Shown here one piece after another: positions 13,201 to 21,367 of a DNA stretch of 64,000 nt; the first letter of the stretch is position 1; each line of letters opens with the position of its first letter. A program made the position numbers and the translations under genes. Origin of the DNA: Apodemus sylvaticus. Its lineage: Eukaryota; Chordata; Mammalia; Rodentia; Muridae. Location: the NCBI RefSeq assembly GCF_947179515.1, contig NC_067481.1, positions 28,042,086 to 28,106,085 of the forward strand. Reading direction: 5' to 3'. The notes under the pieces are model-generated. The model did no database searches. It was not told the DNA's origin and saw nothing but the letters and a program-made list of their open reading frames with translations.

Positions 13201-14100
13201 GACAGAAAGGCTGACCGACGACTACTGAGGGGGGCACCCCCCCTGCCCCTGGCCCACCCGGGTAAAACGGCCTGTGAACCTCCTCTCCAAATCCCCAGCT
13301 GGCTGGGGCCTCTGACTCTGTCCTGTCTGCTCCTCTTGCCTTGGGGTCTGCTTGGATTTCACTTGTCAACCACCTCACAGTACAGGCCATTCTGGTTGTC
13401 TCTGGTACCCCCACCTCCACCTGGCTCTCAAGAGCGTAAAATCCCAAGAGCATGCTGGGAAATCCTTCCAATGAGTGTGCTGCTTTCTGGAGGACCGGAA
13501 AAGAGAAATAGCCAGGGCTAGGCCCTGTGTCTGTCTGATCACCAGGCATGTCCACAGTAACTCTAAGTCCTCTCCTCCCACAAGGAAAGAGAGGACCAAG
13601 AAGGGCCAATCTTTTCTGTCTTGAGTCCCACCATCTCCCTAGGATAACCGACTTACCCACCTCTAGGCCTGGCCATTGAGACTACCCCATCCTCCTGGCC
13701 CACAATCTCTGCAGCCTCTTGGTCTCCACCTGCCTCTGCTCTCCTCTGTGTCTTCCTCAGTCCCTCCTTCCTCTGGGCCTGGGGTGGGGATGTTCATCTG
13801 CCCATTTCATACTGAAGTTGGGGTGTCTGAGTTACGGCCTGCTCTAAGGACCATGGGCGTGGGGGGTGGGGGTGGGAGTGGTGCAGATCTCCTCCTGTTT
13901 GAATTCTGGATACTGACACAATTTCTCTTCTACCTAAACTCCAGTGTGACTTCTTTAAGCCAACTCGCTACTACCGGATTATGCCCAAGTACCACGCAGT
14001 GCGTATCCGGGAGGAGGACCGCTACCCACCTCCAGGGAGCACGCTACCCACCAAGAAGCACTGGGTCACCAGCTGGCAGATTCGGGACCGATACTACTGA
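71..14100 (+). CDS. Itga3: Integrin alpha-3 (CD49c), 3' part of gene, spliced
   Basis: Integrin alpha-3 pairs with beta-1 at the plasma membrane as a receptor for laminins. Exons seen (GT-AG, phases join): 71-159, 260-396, 559-645, 1557-1624, 1712-1848, 2384-2533, 2622-2719, 2993-3140, 3351-3422, 3944-4023, 4110-4187, 5495-5597, 5759-5941, 6090-6215, 7049-7162, 8043-8141, 12664-12789, then alternative 13118-13261 (tail A) or 13945-14100 (tail B). With tail A the window encodes about 667 residues, roughly the C-terminal two thirds. In order these are the end of the beta-propeller, the thigh and calf ectodomain, a polybasic cleavage site, the light chain, one membrane helix and a short tail. 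The start codon and first exons lie left of the window. Identification rests on close residue-by-residue agreement with remembered human ITGA3, including both known tails. Confidence 0.97.
646..1556 (+). other. Itga3 intron with (CAC)n
   Basis: Intron of 0.9 kb. It holds a short (CAC)n run at about 1138-1163, preceded by an A-rich AAAC stretch. The rest is unique sequence with no recognised element. Confidence 0.6.
1557..6215 (+). CDS. Itga3: Itga3 exons for thigh/calf ectodomain, ending at the furin site
   Basis: Eleven exons from 1557-1624 to 6090-6215 encode the cysteine-containing stalk of the heavy chain, with several N-glycosylation sequons (for example NQS, NYS, NHT, NVT, NET). The splice donor at 2720 is a weak GTGGTA, but the frame joins cleanly to 2993. 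The last exon contains PQRRRRRQL, a polybasic furin-type site where alpha-3 is known to be cut into disulphide-linked heavy and light chains. Mouse here has five consecutive Arg, against four remembered for human. Confidence 0.93.
4376..4562 (-). mobile_element. B1 SINE (antisense)
   Basis: Reverse complement matches the B1 body: it runs from the tail side (TTTTTGAGACAGGG) through GTAGCCCTGGCTGTCC and CTGGGATTACAGGCG to the head. A poly-T/poly-G run at 4378-4410 marks the tail. It lies in an Itga3 intron. Confidence 0.93.
4590..4980 (-). mobile_element. Degenerate rodent SINE-type repeat (antisense)
   Basis: TG-rich start, AGGTCAGAGGACAA and a terminal CCCTGAGCCACCTCCCC (an antisense tRNA-like head) are typical of old rodent SINEs. 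The family is not assigned. Confidence 0.55.
5013..5216 (-). mobile_element. B3-like SINE (antisense)
   Basis: Contains CAGAAGAGGGTGTCAGGTCC and ends GGGCCATCTCTTTGGCCCC, the antisense of the B2/B3 tRNA-derived head. It is divergent. Confidence 0.75.
6538..6706 (+). mobile_element. B1 SINE (sense)
   Basis: Runs from GGTGGTGGCGCAGGCCTG through AATCCCAGCACTTGGGAGG and CAGCCTGGTCTACAGAG to an AAAACAAAACA tail. Intron insertion. Confidence 0.94.
7049..8141 (+). CDS. Itga3: Itga3 light-chain extracellular exons
   Basis: Exons 7049-7162 and 8043-8141 encode the extracellular part of the light chain: a TCSNGRARCVWLECPL cysteine cluster, NVT and NST sequons, then DYKDFDRVRVDGWATLFLRT and an NKT sequon. 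Both exons are multiples of three. A 4.5-kb repeat-filled intron separates them from the membrane exon. Confidence 0.93.
7239..7360. repeat. Two (TG)n microsatellites
   Basis: (TG)n runs at 7239-7274 and 7339-7360, shortly after the exon ending at 7162. Confidence 0.95.
8334..8640 (+). mobile_element. Old tRNA-derived rodent SINE with octamer expansion
   Basis: Head GGGAAGATGGCTCAGCAGGC, then a tandem AGCACCCA octamer (about 4 copies at 8406-8434), then TGCTGGCCAGCCAACTTAGAC and a CA-rich end. B4/RSINE-like; the family is uncertain. Confidence 0.6.
8693..8890 (+). mobile_element. B1 SINE with A-rich tail (sense)
   Basis: TGGTAGCACACAGCTTTAAT through CAGGACAGCCAGGACTATAT, ending in an A-rich AATAAAATAAA tail. 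Confidence 0.9.
8901..9030 (+). mobile_element. Diverged B1-type SINE (sense)
   Basis: Weak B1 match (GGCCATGTTGGAGTGC ... GACAGCCTGGACTACACAG ... AAGACTTTGTCTT). Confidence 0.6.
9493..9590 (-). mobile_element. B1 SINE fragment (antisense)
   Basis: Matches antisense B1 (TGTAGACCAGGCTGGCCTC and CCGCCTGCCTCTGCCTCCC), truncated at the head. Confidence 0.85.
9755..9880 (-). mobile_element. B1/B4-type SINE (antisense)
   Basis: CACTATGTAGCCCAGGCTAG ... TCAGCCTCCTAAGTGCTGAC ... AAAGGTGTGAGCCACC: a diverged antisense B1-like element. Confidence 0.7.
10091..10465 (+). mobile_element. B3-type SINE interrupted by a younger B2
   Basis: The outer element begins GCTGGAGAGGTGGCTCTGTA (10091) and resumes at about 10305 with a CAGCACACACACATCAGGCC body. 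Between its parts sits the B2 at 10131-10293. Confidence 0.85.
10131..10293 (+). mobile_element. B2 SINE nested in older SINE
   Basis: Clear B2: GGCTGGAGAGATGGCTCAAC ... CACATGGTGGCTCACAACCA ... GACAGCTACAGTGTACTTT plus A tail. It is flanked by a perfect 15-nt direct repeat, AAGAGCTCTGGCAGG, at 10114-10128 and 10290-10304. This is its target-site duplication (one A overlaps the tail). Confidence 0.95.
10498..10628 (+). mobile_element. B1 SINE (sense), left arm of an inverted pair
   Basis: GGTGGCACATGCCTTTAGCC ... GTCCAGGACAGCCAGGGTGG ... AAAGACCCTGTGG. It is followed immediately by an antisense B1. Confidence 0.88.
10650..10805 (-). mobile_element. B1 SINE (antisense), right arm of an inverted pair
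   Basis: T-rich tail, GAGACAGTGTTTCTCTGTAT ... GGGATTACAGGTGTACACCA. After its head, AAAGAAACCCTGTC resembles the AAAGACCCTGT before its tail, an imperfect target-site duplication that suggests insertion into the first B1. Confidence 0.92.
10845..10980 (+). mobile_element. B1 SINE (sense)
   Basis: GGGCATGCTGGTGCACACCT ... GACTGAGGCAGGAGGATCAT ... GAGACCCTGTCTCAAAAAA. Confidence 0.88.
11090..11510 (+). mobile_element. Ancient L1 3' end fragment
   Basis: Contains the degraded mammalian L1 3'-end phrase GAATTGGAAAGGATCTAAAT ... GTCAGTAGGAGGTTGGCTCG ... AAATGTGGTCTGTTTCTACA, followed by a GTGTGATTCCATT segment. No open reading frame remains. It is a pre-rodent fossil. Confidence 0.7.
11530..11641 (+). 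mobile_element. Proto-B1-type SINE (sense)
   Basis: GGGTGCAGGCCTATAATTTC ... GAGGCCAGCCTTGGCTAACA ... AGCAAGACCCTCTCC. Confidence 0.7.
11725..11960 (-). mobile_element. Two antisense B1-type SINEs in tandem
   Basis: First copy about 11725-11855 (TGAGACAGGTTCACTGTGTA ... CACCTGCCCCTGCCTCCC). A second, more diverged copy lies at about 11873-11960 (GGTAGGGCCTCC ... GCTGCTGGGATCACC). Confidence 0.75.
12537..12550 (-). promoter_or_regulatory. Strong CTCF-like motif
   Basis: The + strand reads CTGCCCCCTAGTGG, whose reverse complement CCACTAGGGGGCAG is essentially the CTCF core consensus. It lies in unique sequence 113 nt upstream of the Itga3 membrane exon. Binding is inferred from motif only. 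Confidence 0.6.
12664..12789 (+). CDS. Itga3: Itga3 transmembrane exon
   Basis: This exon encodes a short acidic stem (FSVDIDSELVEELPAEIE) and one hydrophobic helix, LWLVLVAVGAGLLLLGLIII, ending LLWK. It ends on a codon boundary, so either tail exon can follow in frame. The acceptor is preceded by a CT-rich tract. Confidence 0.95.
13118..13261 (+). CDS. Itga3: Itga3 alternative tail exon A (stop at 13226-13228)
   Basis: The acceptor is CCTCCAG at 13111-13117. The exon starts CGFFKRARTRALYEAK, with the canonical alpha-integrin GFFKR motif, and ends SETERLTDDY then TGA. A donor (GTAAAA at 13262) gives a 144-nt exon. When it is included, exon B becomes 3'UTR. The stop lies only 33 nt before the exon junction. 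This is the alpha-3A cytoplasmic tail; the donor position is inferred. Confidence 0.93.
13945..14100 (+). CDS. Itga3: Itga3 alternative tail exon B coding part
   Basis: When exon A is skipped, this exon continues the frame from the membrane exon. It starts CDFFKPTRYYRIMPKYHAV and ends WQIRDRYY then TGA at 14098-14100. This is the alpha-3B tail, which lacks the GFFKR sequence and is rich in Tyr. It is the same exon that forms the 3'UTR start of the A isoform. Confidence 0.93.
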   Translation, partial: CDFFKPTRYYRIMPKYHAVRIREEDRYPPPGSTLPTKKHWVTSWQIRDRYY

Positions 14101-15236
14101 TTGCCCTCCCCGACAAACCTCCCAGCGCTTCCTTCCTTCCTATTTATCATAAATTATGACTCCGGCAGTCCAAAAAAAGGGCCACGCACTTGGCTGGCAC
14201 CAGCAGGCTCAGGCATTCACCCCTCTTCAGTGCAGGCATGTTTTTGGGGGACCCTGGAATCTCCTTCAAGACCTTGCAGTGCTGAGCACAGCACAGCCGT
14301 GCCCACTGGACACACACACAGGGCCTGCCACTAATGGCCTGTTCTGATATATCATGGACGGTGCCATGTCCAAGTCTCTGTCTGTGCCAAAACCAAGCCG
14401 AAACGCCTCTACTGGGAGACAGGAGGAAAAGGTCCCTGATGCGGTGACACCTCTCCTCCTCACTGGATTCCCCCTTGAGCCATTGTCACTGGACAGAGTT
14501 TACTGTCCAGAATAAAACTACTGACGAGGAGGAGACAGTCAGGCCCAGCTGCAATTCCTGGCATGCACTGGAGCGTAAGGCCACACTTAAGGCTACCCAG
14601 GGGATGTTCTTATGACCTGTGTGCTCAGACCCAAGAGCAATGAACTAGAAAGCAGGTCCCGGAATGGATCTCAAAAGTCGTGGCTACAGATAGAGCTGGC
14701 AAGAAACGTAGCCCAAAGGAACAAAGAGAAACCGTGGGCAGCCTGGACACACCGTGCTGGGACTGACCTGAAGCATGGTGGCATCCTTCAGAGGGCAGGG
14801 TCCGGGCACAGCAGACATTGGTAGGGTGAAGAGGAGAGACTTCTGACCCATCCTGACCACCTCAGCCTGGGCAAGGCCTGGAGATCCCCACAAGACCGTG
14901 TGGGGTGTGATACTTGAATGCAGGGCAGGGGAGGGTCCAGCCCCTGCCACAGTTGGCCCGACGCAACTCTGCTCCCTTGACCACAGAGATGATATTCTGA
15001 GCTGCCTGCGGCTTTCTGAGAAACCTAGCCCTTCCCCTCCCTGCCCTAGGAGCCGCATCCCCATTCTAGCAGTGGAGGCTGATTTCCCAGGTCCTCTCCC
15101 CGTCCCTGCCACGGGCAGGTCCACTTCCCAGCTCTGTCCCCTCCACCCCACGGTACTATAACAACGTCCCCCATCCTGTGCCTTCTTTGTATATGGGCTT
15201 CTCACTAAAATAAATAAACTGTTCCCGGTTTGTATG
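14101..15236 (+). other. Itga3: Itga3 3' untranslated region
   Basis: About 1.1 kb without coding signal, shared by both tail isoforms. A first AATAAA lies at 14511-14516 and overlapping AATAAA copies lie at 15209-15218. The second cluster, followed by GT-rich sequence (TTTGTATGTCCGTGTC), is the more likely main cleavage site. No SINE is present. Confidence 0.8.
15209..15218 (+). terminator. Itga3: Poly(A) signal of Itga3
   Basis: Overlapping AATAAA hexamers are followed within 30 nt by a GT-rich downstream element. An alternative proximal AATAAA sits at 14511. Confidence 0.75.
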
Positions 15237-16230
15237 TCCGTGTCTAGCCGCCCCCGCCCTACTCCCACCCCAGAGTCCTGACCAATCTCAGTACAACCTG
15301 GAGTGGCGATGACCTTCTCTAGCTGGTCCCTTGGGGATGGACCGAGCACCCTACAGCAAACCACGCATGAGAGATTTTGATTCAAGCACAGAGTTCGTGG
15401 AGATCCAGTTTTAGGGAGAGCACTGTGGAGGAGTGCTTTCTTTACCTGTCAGAGTTGTGGCCTGTTGCTGCCGTGTTCAACTTGACATGAGACACTTCCA
15501 TGTATTGCTAGCGCTCCTGGCTTGGATTTGGCGAGGGAGGGAAGTAGAGAAAGGACCTCCCGCGTTCTCAGTTGATTTCAAACTCTGTCGATCAGGATGG
15601 TCTTGAACTCGTCCTCTCCCTTGCTAGGGTATCAGGTTTGAGCCAAGCTGGCTTTGGGAAGGGAGAGAGGGGGCAGGGGGAGAAAGAGAGGTCCCATCCA
15701 ATTTGCCTGGCCCTTGAAAGTACACCACCTGTGCCGTCTGCCACCTCTAATTGTGAGGCTGTTAGATGTCTAGGGATCCTCCCTCATAGCCCTGAAGCCT
15801 CTCTGCCAACCGCACTTCCTTTCTTCAGTGTGCTTCCTCCACGACATGCCAGGCTCTGTGCCCAGCACCTCAGAGAAAGCAATGACCAGGTCAGACACAA
15901 CCTGTGTCCTCCTTAAGCTAAAGTCCAGTGGGGAAGACCCAGGAAGCAGCGGTCAGGCCACTTGGTGAGAAGCTCTCAAGGTGTCCTAAGATCAGGAGAG
16001 GCATGCAGGGAGCCCAGTGTAGCCCAGGAGCTCGGCAAAGGTTTCCTGGAGAAGGAGGAGATGACCTAAGTAGCCAAGGCCTGAAGAATAGTACAGGAGA
16101 TTGGGAGAGGCGGGGTCAAGGCAGCAGGTGGACGGTGCTGGGAGCTGAGCCTGGAAATGTGAAAAGAAGGAGCTAAGGAGTGGAGCCAAAGTGGATATTG
16201 GGACAACTGAAAAGGCTCCAGTAAGAGGCA

Positions 16231-16440
16231 GAACAGGAGAAATGGCTCAGCAGTTAAGAGTACTCACTGTGCTCTTGCACAGGACCTGGGCTGCATTCCC
16301 AGCATCTACACCAGGCAGCTCATAGCCACCTCTGACTCCCAAGTCCAGGCAGTCAGATGCCCTCGGGCCCCCATAGGCAACCTGAGTGCTTGTGGTGTGC
16401 AAAAACTCACTTGGGCACGCATACATTCAGATTATATATA
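16231..16440 (+). mobile_element. B3-like SINE (sense)
   Basis: AGAAATGGCTCAGCAGTTAA head, CATTCCCAGCATCTACACC body, ATGCCCTCGGGCCCCCAT. Diverged. Confidence 0.75.
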
Positions 16441-16474
16441 GATCCTTTAAAAAATTTATTTGGTGTTTTTTTTT

Positions 16475-16657
16475 AAAGATTTACTTATTTATTTATTTAC
16501 ATGTAAGTACACTGTAGCTATCCTCAGACACACCAGAAGAGGGCATCAGAACTCATTACAGATGGTTGTGAGCCACCATGTGGTTGCTGGGATTTGAACT
16601 CAGGACCTTTGGAAGAGCAGTCAGTGCTCTTAACCACTGAGCCATCTCTCCAGCTCC
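16475..16657 (-). mobile_element. B2 SINE (antisense)
   Basis: A clear antisense B2, from ATGTAAGTACACTGTAGCTA through GTGAGCCACCATGTGGTTGC to GAGCCATCTCTCCAGC. Confidence 0.95.
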
Positions 16658-16662
16658 TATTT

Positions 16663-16775
16663 TTAAAGACAGGGTTTCTCTGTGTAGCCCTGGCTGTTCT
16701 GGAACTCACTCTGTAGACTAGACTGGCCTTGAACTCTGAGATCCTCCTGCCTCTGCCTGGGATTAAAGGTATCCG
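16663..16775 (-). mobile_element. B1 SINE (antisense)
   Basis: AAAGACAGGGTTTCTCTGTG ... CTGGAACTCACTCTGTAGAC ... GGGATTAAAGGTATCCGC. It directly follows the B2. Confidence 0.92.
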
Positions 16776-16997
16776 CTGATACTTTTTTTTTTTTTAAGTG
16801 AAAAGGTTCTGAGCAGGGAACTAACAAGGCCAGATTTGTAGTTGAGAATGCTTGCCAATTCTGTTTTCCTGTCTATAAAGTGGAGGAAATGATGTAATAA
16901 TCCAGGCAAACGTGGTCTGACACACAGCATTACGCTTTCCATGGTGAATTCTTGTTTTGTGTTGGCTACAGTTAGTTACATTCTGTTATAACTTGCA

Positions 16998-16999
<2 letters not shown>

Positions 17000-17045
<46 letters not shown>

Positions 17046-17225
17046 CAAACCCATACATAGTCTTGCACATTCTAGGAAAACACTCTACCACTGAGTTACT
17101 ACCAGCTCAACCCGCCTTCTCTCCCCTTTTGAGAAAAGAGCTTATTAAATTACCCAAGCTGTACGTGTACCTCAGGTGGGACTTGAACAGAACTCCTGCC
17201 TCAGCCTTCAAGAGTAGCACCAGGC
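17000..17225 (-). mobile_element. (TG)n followed by B4-like SINE (antisense)
   Basis: (TG)n at 17000-17043. It is followed by an ID-like half (CACTCTACCACTGAGTTACT) and a B1-like half (GGGACTTGAACAGAACTCCT), the B4 layout in antisense. Confidence 0.65.
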
Positions 17226-17354
17226 CCTACTATAGGTCAAGCCTTGATGCTGCCTGTGCTTCATGGGGCTGTGGTAAAGGCGGCTAAACCACCGAATGGT
17301 AAATAACTAAGAAACCTATGAAGGTCCAGCGAGTGGGGAACATACCAAGTTTCA

Positions 17355-17368
17355 CCAAAAGAGGGCGC
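17355..17368 (+). promoter_or_regulatory. CTCF-like motif between Itga3 and Pdk2
   Basis: CCAAAAGAGGGCGC matches the CTCF core with one weak position. It lies in the spacer 1.1 kb before the Pdk2 start codon. Confidence 0.4.
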
Positions 17369-18172
17369 ATGACATTTCGCTGGAAAGAGGCAGAAAACTG
17401 CTAGGAAGATTGGGCTGGGCTCCGAAGCTGCTAAAATGCCTTCGCTCCCAGGGACTTGCAATAAGGAAGCCACAGCACAGACAGTTGCCGTCCCAGATTA
17501 AGTGCACAGGTTGCTTTCTCGGGTGGTTGTGCAAGACGCGCAAGGTTTTATGCTCAGTCAAATGTGCTAGGAAATAATAAAATGGAACTTACTAAAATTA
17601 GCACTGACGGTAGCTCCTGCTCCCGCCTTGAGGGGTTTGGCTCCGGCTGTTTTTGTTGTTGTTTTACAAGTGCCAGAGATCAATACAAGGCTTCATGCAT
17701 GCTAAACAAGTGCCATGCCTTCTGAGCTACAGAAGAATTCTCCCACCCTAATTTTGGATGTTTTTCACGAGAGGAAAAAAAAGAAAAAAAGAAAACGCCA
17801 CCTTTTCCTGGGCCTCTTGGATATATATGGAAGTCAGCGGGTTGCACGCACATAGGTAGCTTGCGTCCTGGTTCCGGATTTTGCAAGTGTTCATTCAGGG
17901 TCCATCATAGGAGTGAACAACCACTTTAAGCCCCTATGGCAGAACAGATAAGCAGGCTGTCAGGCCAAACAGGTGCCTTTAGGAAAGGGACGGGGCAGGG
18001 AAGGGAGGGTTAAAGAAGGAGACAGGGGAATGAACCAGGGAAAGTAGAACGTCAAACGAAGGGTTAGCGAGACTCTGGGAAAGAAGGGGTTAACTCGGAG
18101 CTCGCTCCTAAGAAGTCTATGGTAGTTGGCGACGGGAGGCGGGACTTGAGCACAGCCCAGGAAAACAACAGG

Positions 18173-18460
18173 CCGTCTCCAGCACCTTCACGGTTAAGGG
18201 GGTGGGCCCCGAGGAGAGCCACGTGTCGAAGCGCAAGGCTATTGGCTCTCCTAGAGTTGTTTGTGCGGGACCATTGGCGACGTTGGGGCGCCGGGACAAG
18301 CCGATTGGCTAGGCGTTGAAGGCACCGCCAGGGCAAGGGTAGGGAGGAGGCGGCCGAAGCTCGTCTCCCGGCTGTGCTGGGCCGAGCGGAGGGCCGGTGC
18401 CAGCGCCTCCAGCCCCGGGACAACTGCGGGAGCCAAGCCCGAGCTGCAGGCGCCGTCGCC
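18173..18460 (+). promoter_or_regulatory. Pdk2: Pdk2 CpG-island promoter and 5'UTR
   Basis: GC- and CpG-rich, with no TATA box seen. Three inverted CCAAT boxes (ATTGG) lie at 18241-18245, 18273-18277 and 18304-18308, spaced 32 and 31 bp, the phasing typical of NF-Y promoters. A palindromic E-box CACGTG sits at 18220-18225. CpG density remains high to about 18640, past exon 1. The transcription start is not visible directly but probably lies between about 18330 and 18420. Confidence 0.8.
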
Positions 18461-18578
18461 ATGCGCTGGGTCCGGGCGCTGTTGAAGAATGCGTCCCTGG
18501 CAGGGGCGCCCAAGTACATCGAGCACTTCAGCAAGTTCTCCCCGTCCCCGCTGTCCATGAAGCAGTTTCTAGACTTCG
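18461..18578 (+). CDS. Pdk2: Pdk2 exon 1 (start codon, targeting segment)
   Basis: The ATG at 18461 follows GCCGTCGCC, a good Kozak context. It encodes [20 protein letters not shown], a basic amphipathic start suited to mitochondrial import, then [18 protein letters not shown]. The exon lies in the CpG island. Confidence 0.97.
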
Positions 18579-21336
18579 GTACGGAGTCGGCGTAGGCGGG
18601 CACCGGGGGGCGGTGGGCGCGGGGAAGGAGACCCTGCCAATGATAGGTTAACGTCCGAAGAAGAGGTCCTGGGTGACAGGAGGGTTGGTTTGGAGTATGG
18701 ACAGGAATGGGTAAACAGCGAGGCCAGCCTGGCTGCCCACAAAGAGTTAAGAGTGCCCCCTTCACAGTTAACTAAGAAGGGAGGGGGGCGGTCGGCAGGG
18801 AAAGCGTTTGCGAGGGATCGTGGAGAGTAAGAGGCAGTGAGGGTATAGGATCTCAGCGAAACATGATAGAGTTAGTGGGTGATCCCGGCCACTGAGAGTG
18901 GGCGGCCAGGAGTAAACAGGGGAGTGCAAAGGCGAGTCAGCCATCTGGAAGACCTGTGCTGTGCACGAAGGGCAGGGTACTTCTGAAGGGAACAAGAGTG
19001 AAACCCAGGGGCAGGTGGGAAGGGGGCCCCTTGAGTAGGAGGTGCTAACCGGAGGAGCTCCCCTGACTGGTGAGCCTCCACCCACAGCAGCTGCCCACTG
19101 GGCAAGGACACTTGAAGATCAAATCTGTTCTGGGCTGGCAGCCGTTCCTAACTGGGTAGAACCCAACTTACCATGAGGTAGTCAGGTGGTGTTCACCCTC
19201 CCATGGCTATCCCTGGGTTTCTGAAGATCACCCTGTCAGTGTTCTGAGGGTGGCGGTGGCTTTGGGGCAGGAGAACGCTGTGCCAAGTGGTGGATGGAGA
19301 CATTGTGTAGCCCTGTCTGTCTACATGGCATTCCCATGGTACCAGCTGGTGATTGGTGACGGGCAGTGGGCCCAGGTCTTTCAAGAGTTGGCTGTGTCAC
19401 AGGCAGGAGGACAGGAAGATGGCTGTCAAGACTTGGGCACCTGGTTTCCAGTAGGTGCCTTTGTTACTTTCTGTTCAGTTGGAGTTTTGAGCTTTGTGTG
19501 GGAATTCCTCCAGGGCCCACTCCCAGGTCCCAGCAAGGTGTCACAGCTAGAAGGGACTTGCCATAGTCCGGTCTACCTCTGTGGGGAAAACTGGTGGTGA
19601 TATACAGTAAGTTACAGAAGCAAGGCCTGGTTGATCCTAGGTCTCCTGTCTCTAGGCTGACACGACTCATTCCTCTACTGCCTATTAATCTTGACCCTGG
19701 ACCAAGGTCCCCGTGTGCCTCACAGATGGTCATTAACACGGCCAATTCTACACTGGCATTCCTCTGTTTCCTCAGCCTGAATGAGACGACCTACCTCAGG
19801 GATAAAACTGAGTTCCTACAGTTCTGGGAACGCAGTCCTAGCACCCCAAGGAGGGAAGGATTTCTTAGGTACCTCTGCATCTTGGGCCAGTCCCCTGGGA
19901 TGAGTGCCTACCTAAAGGAATAGAAAGTAAGGTGAATTAGGCCAGAACAGTTTAGAGTGAGCCCCCAACCCCCCCACCCCCGGGGGAGGGGCACCTTGTG
20001 TCCCTGGTTAAAAACAAACAGGGTTTTCACTGAGGGTCAGTGCACATTCTGTTCCTGAAGTGTCATCCGGGTGGTAGGATGTCTGGGAAAGGCTCAAGTA
20101 TCGCAGTGCACAGAGGGCTACCTTGCTGTGTGCCACAGATAGGTCACCTGGTCATTTCAGCCTGCCCAGTCTCCACATGTGCGACTGTTCCCATGGTCAT
20201 GGTCAGCGGCTATTGATTGGCCCCTCTGTCATCCTCAGGATCCAGCAACGCCTGCGAGAAAACCTCATTCACTTTCCTCAGGCAGGAGCTGCCCGTGCGC
20301 CTGGCCAACATCATGAAAGAGATCAACCTGCTTCCTGATCGAGTGCTGGGCACCCCCTCAGTGCAGCTGGTGCAGAGCTGGTGAGGCCCCACCCACTCCA
20401 CCAACCCTCCATCCTCACCATGTCCCTCCTGTGTCAGGAGCTAGGACAGAGGCAAGGCACAGGGCCCCCAAGAGGCTGGAGGGTTAGCCAGGATCACGTG
20501 GAAATCCTCAGCTCGAGCAGAGGCAAAGGTCAAGTTCAGTCTTTGTCACCATCCTACTTTCTCTGGGAACTTAGGGTCCATCCAAGAAAACGCTGCTTTC
20601 ATAGTCAAGAGCAAAAGTCATGCTAACATCAGCAGTAAACTGTGGCCTGCTCCTGGAGCCCAAGCTCTTGTTTGCCAAAGTAACTTGGGAAAACAAGAAA
20701 AAAAAGGTCAAGATTCAGTTATCCAGGTGGAACATCTAACTGTCTTGAGTGTTGAAGAAACACTCAGTTAAACACAGACAATACAGCCCCTTCCCAAAGA
20801 GTTCAGAGGGCAGGGATCAAAAGTTCATCACAAGTAGCCGTAGGCACAGAGCTGGGTAACCACTGGCCACTAGCCGATAGCCTCACACAAACGTAAACAA
20901 AGGTGTGTCTGTCACTGGGCACGTCCCTGGCTGATCATCAATAGACTTTTGTGAGAACAGGACAGCAATCTAGTCATCAGGATTTGCAACGTGGAATGAC
21001 TGAGGATTCCCTGGGGCTTGGGAGCTTGTGTCATACCTGTGGGCCCAACACTGTCCTGTGTCTAAGCAGGTGGCCGCAGCTGACAGGGCAGCTCAAGGAT
21101 AAAAGCTGTCTTTGCCCTGGGCTGTTCCTCAGCAGTGGGAACAAAAGGTTAAGCAGTACTGGTGATACAGGCTTCGTAATCGCAGCTCAGAGGCTGAGGT
21201 TGGACAATCACGATTGTAAGGCCAGGCTGAGGAACTTAGTGAGACCCTGTCTCAATAGAAACAAAGGGTGGACTGTGGTTCAGTGGTAAAGCAGTTGCCT
21301 GGTATAGATGAGGCCACGTGTTCAAGTCTCAGTATC

Positions 21337-21367
<31 letters not shown>

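Larger units (their letters stand above)
15237..18170. other. Itga3-Pdk2 intergenic spacer
   Basis: A 2.9-kb spacer with no exon recognised. It holds SINEs at about 16231-16440 (sense), 16475-16657 (B2 antisense), 16663-16775 (B1 antisense), 17048-17225 (antisense) and 17650-17740 (ID-like, antisense), a (TG)n run at 17000-17043, and a CTCF-like match at 17355-17368. 15240-16230 looks unique. Confidence 0.75.

Noticed and set aside
14684..15385. 233-codon - strand open frame at the Itga3 3' end
   Set aside because: It overlaps the 3'UTR antisense and has low-complexity composition with no recognisable motif. Chance frame.
18220..18245. ER stress element (CCAAT-N9-CCACG)
   Set aside because: The CACGTG and ATTGG are present, but the spacing is not nine bases, so it does not fit the element.
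18064..18765. 233-codon open frame on the - strand across the Pdk2 promoter and exon 1
   Set aside because: It lies in a CpG island, where stop codons are rare by composition. It is antisense to real exon 1, and no known domain or splice logic was seen.
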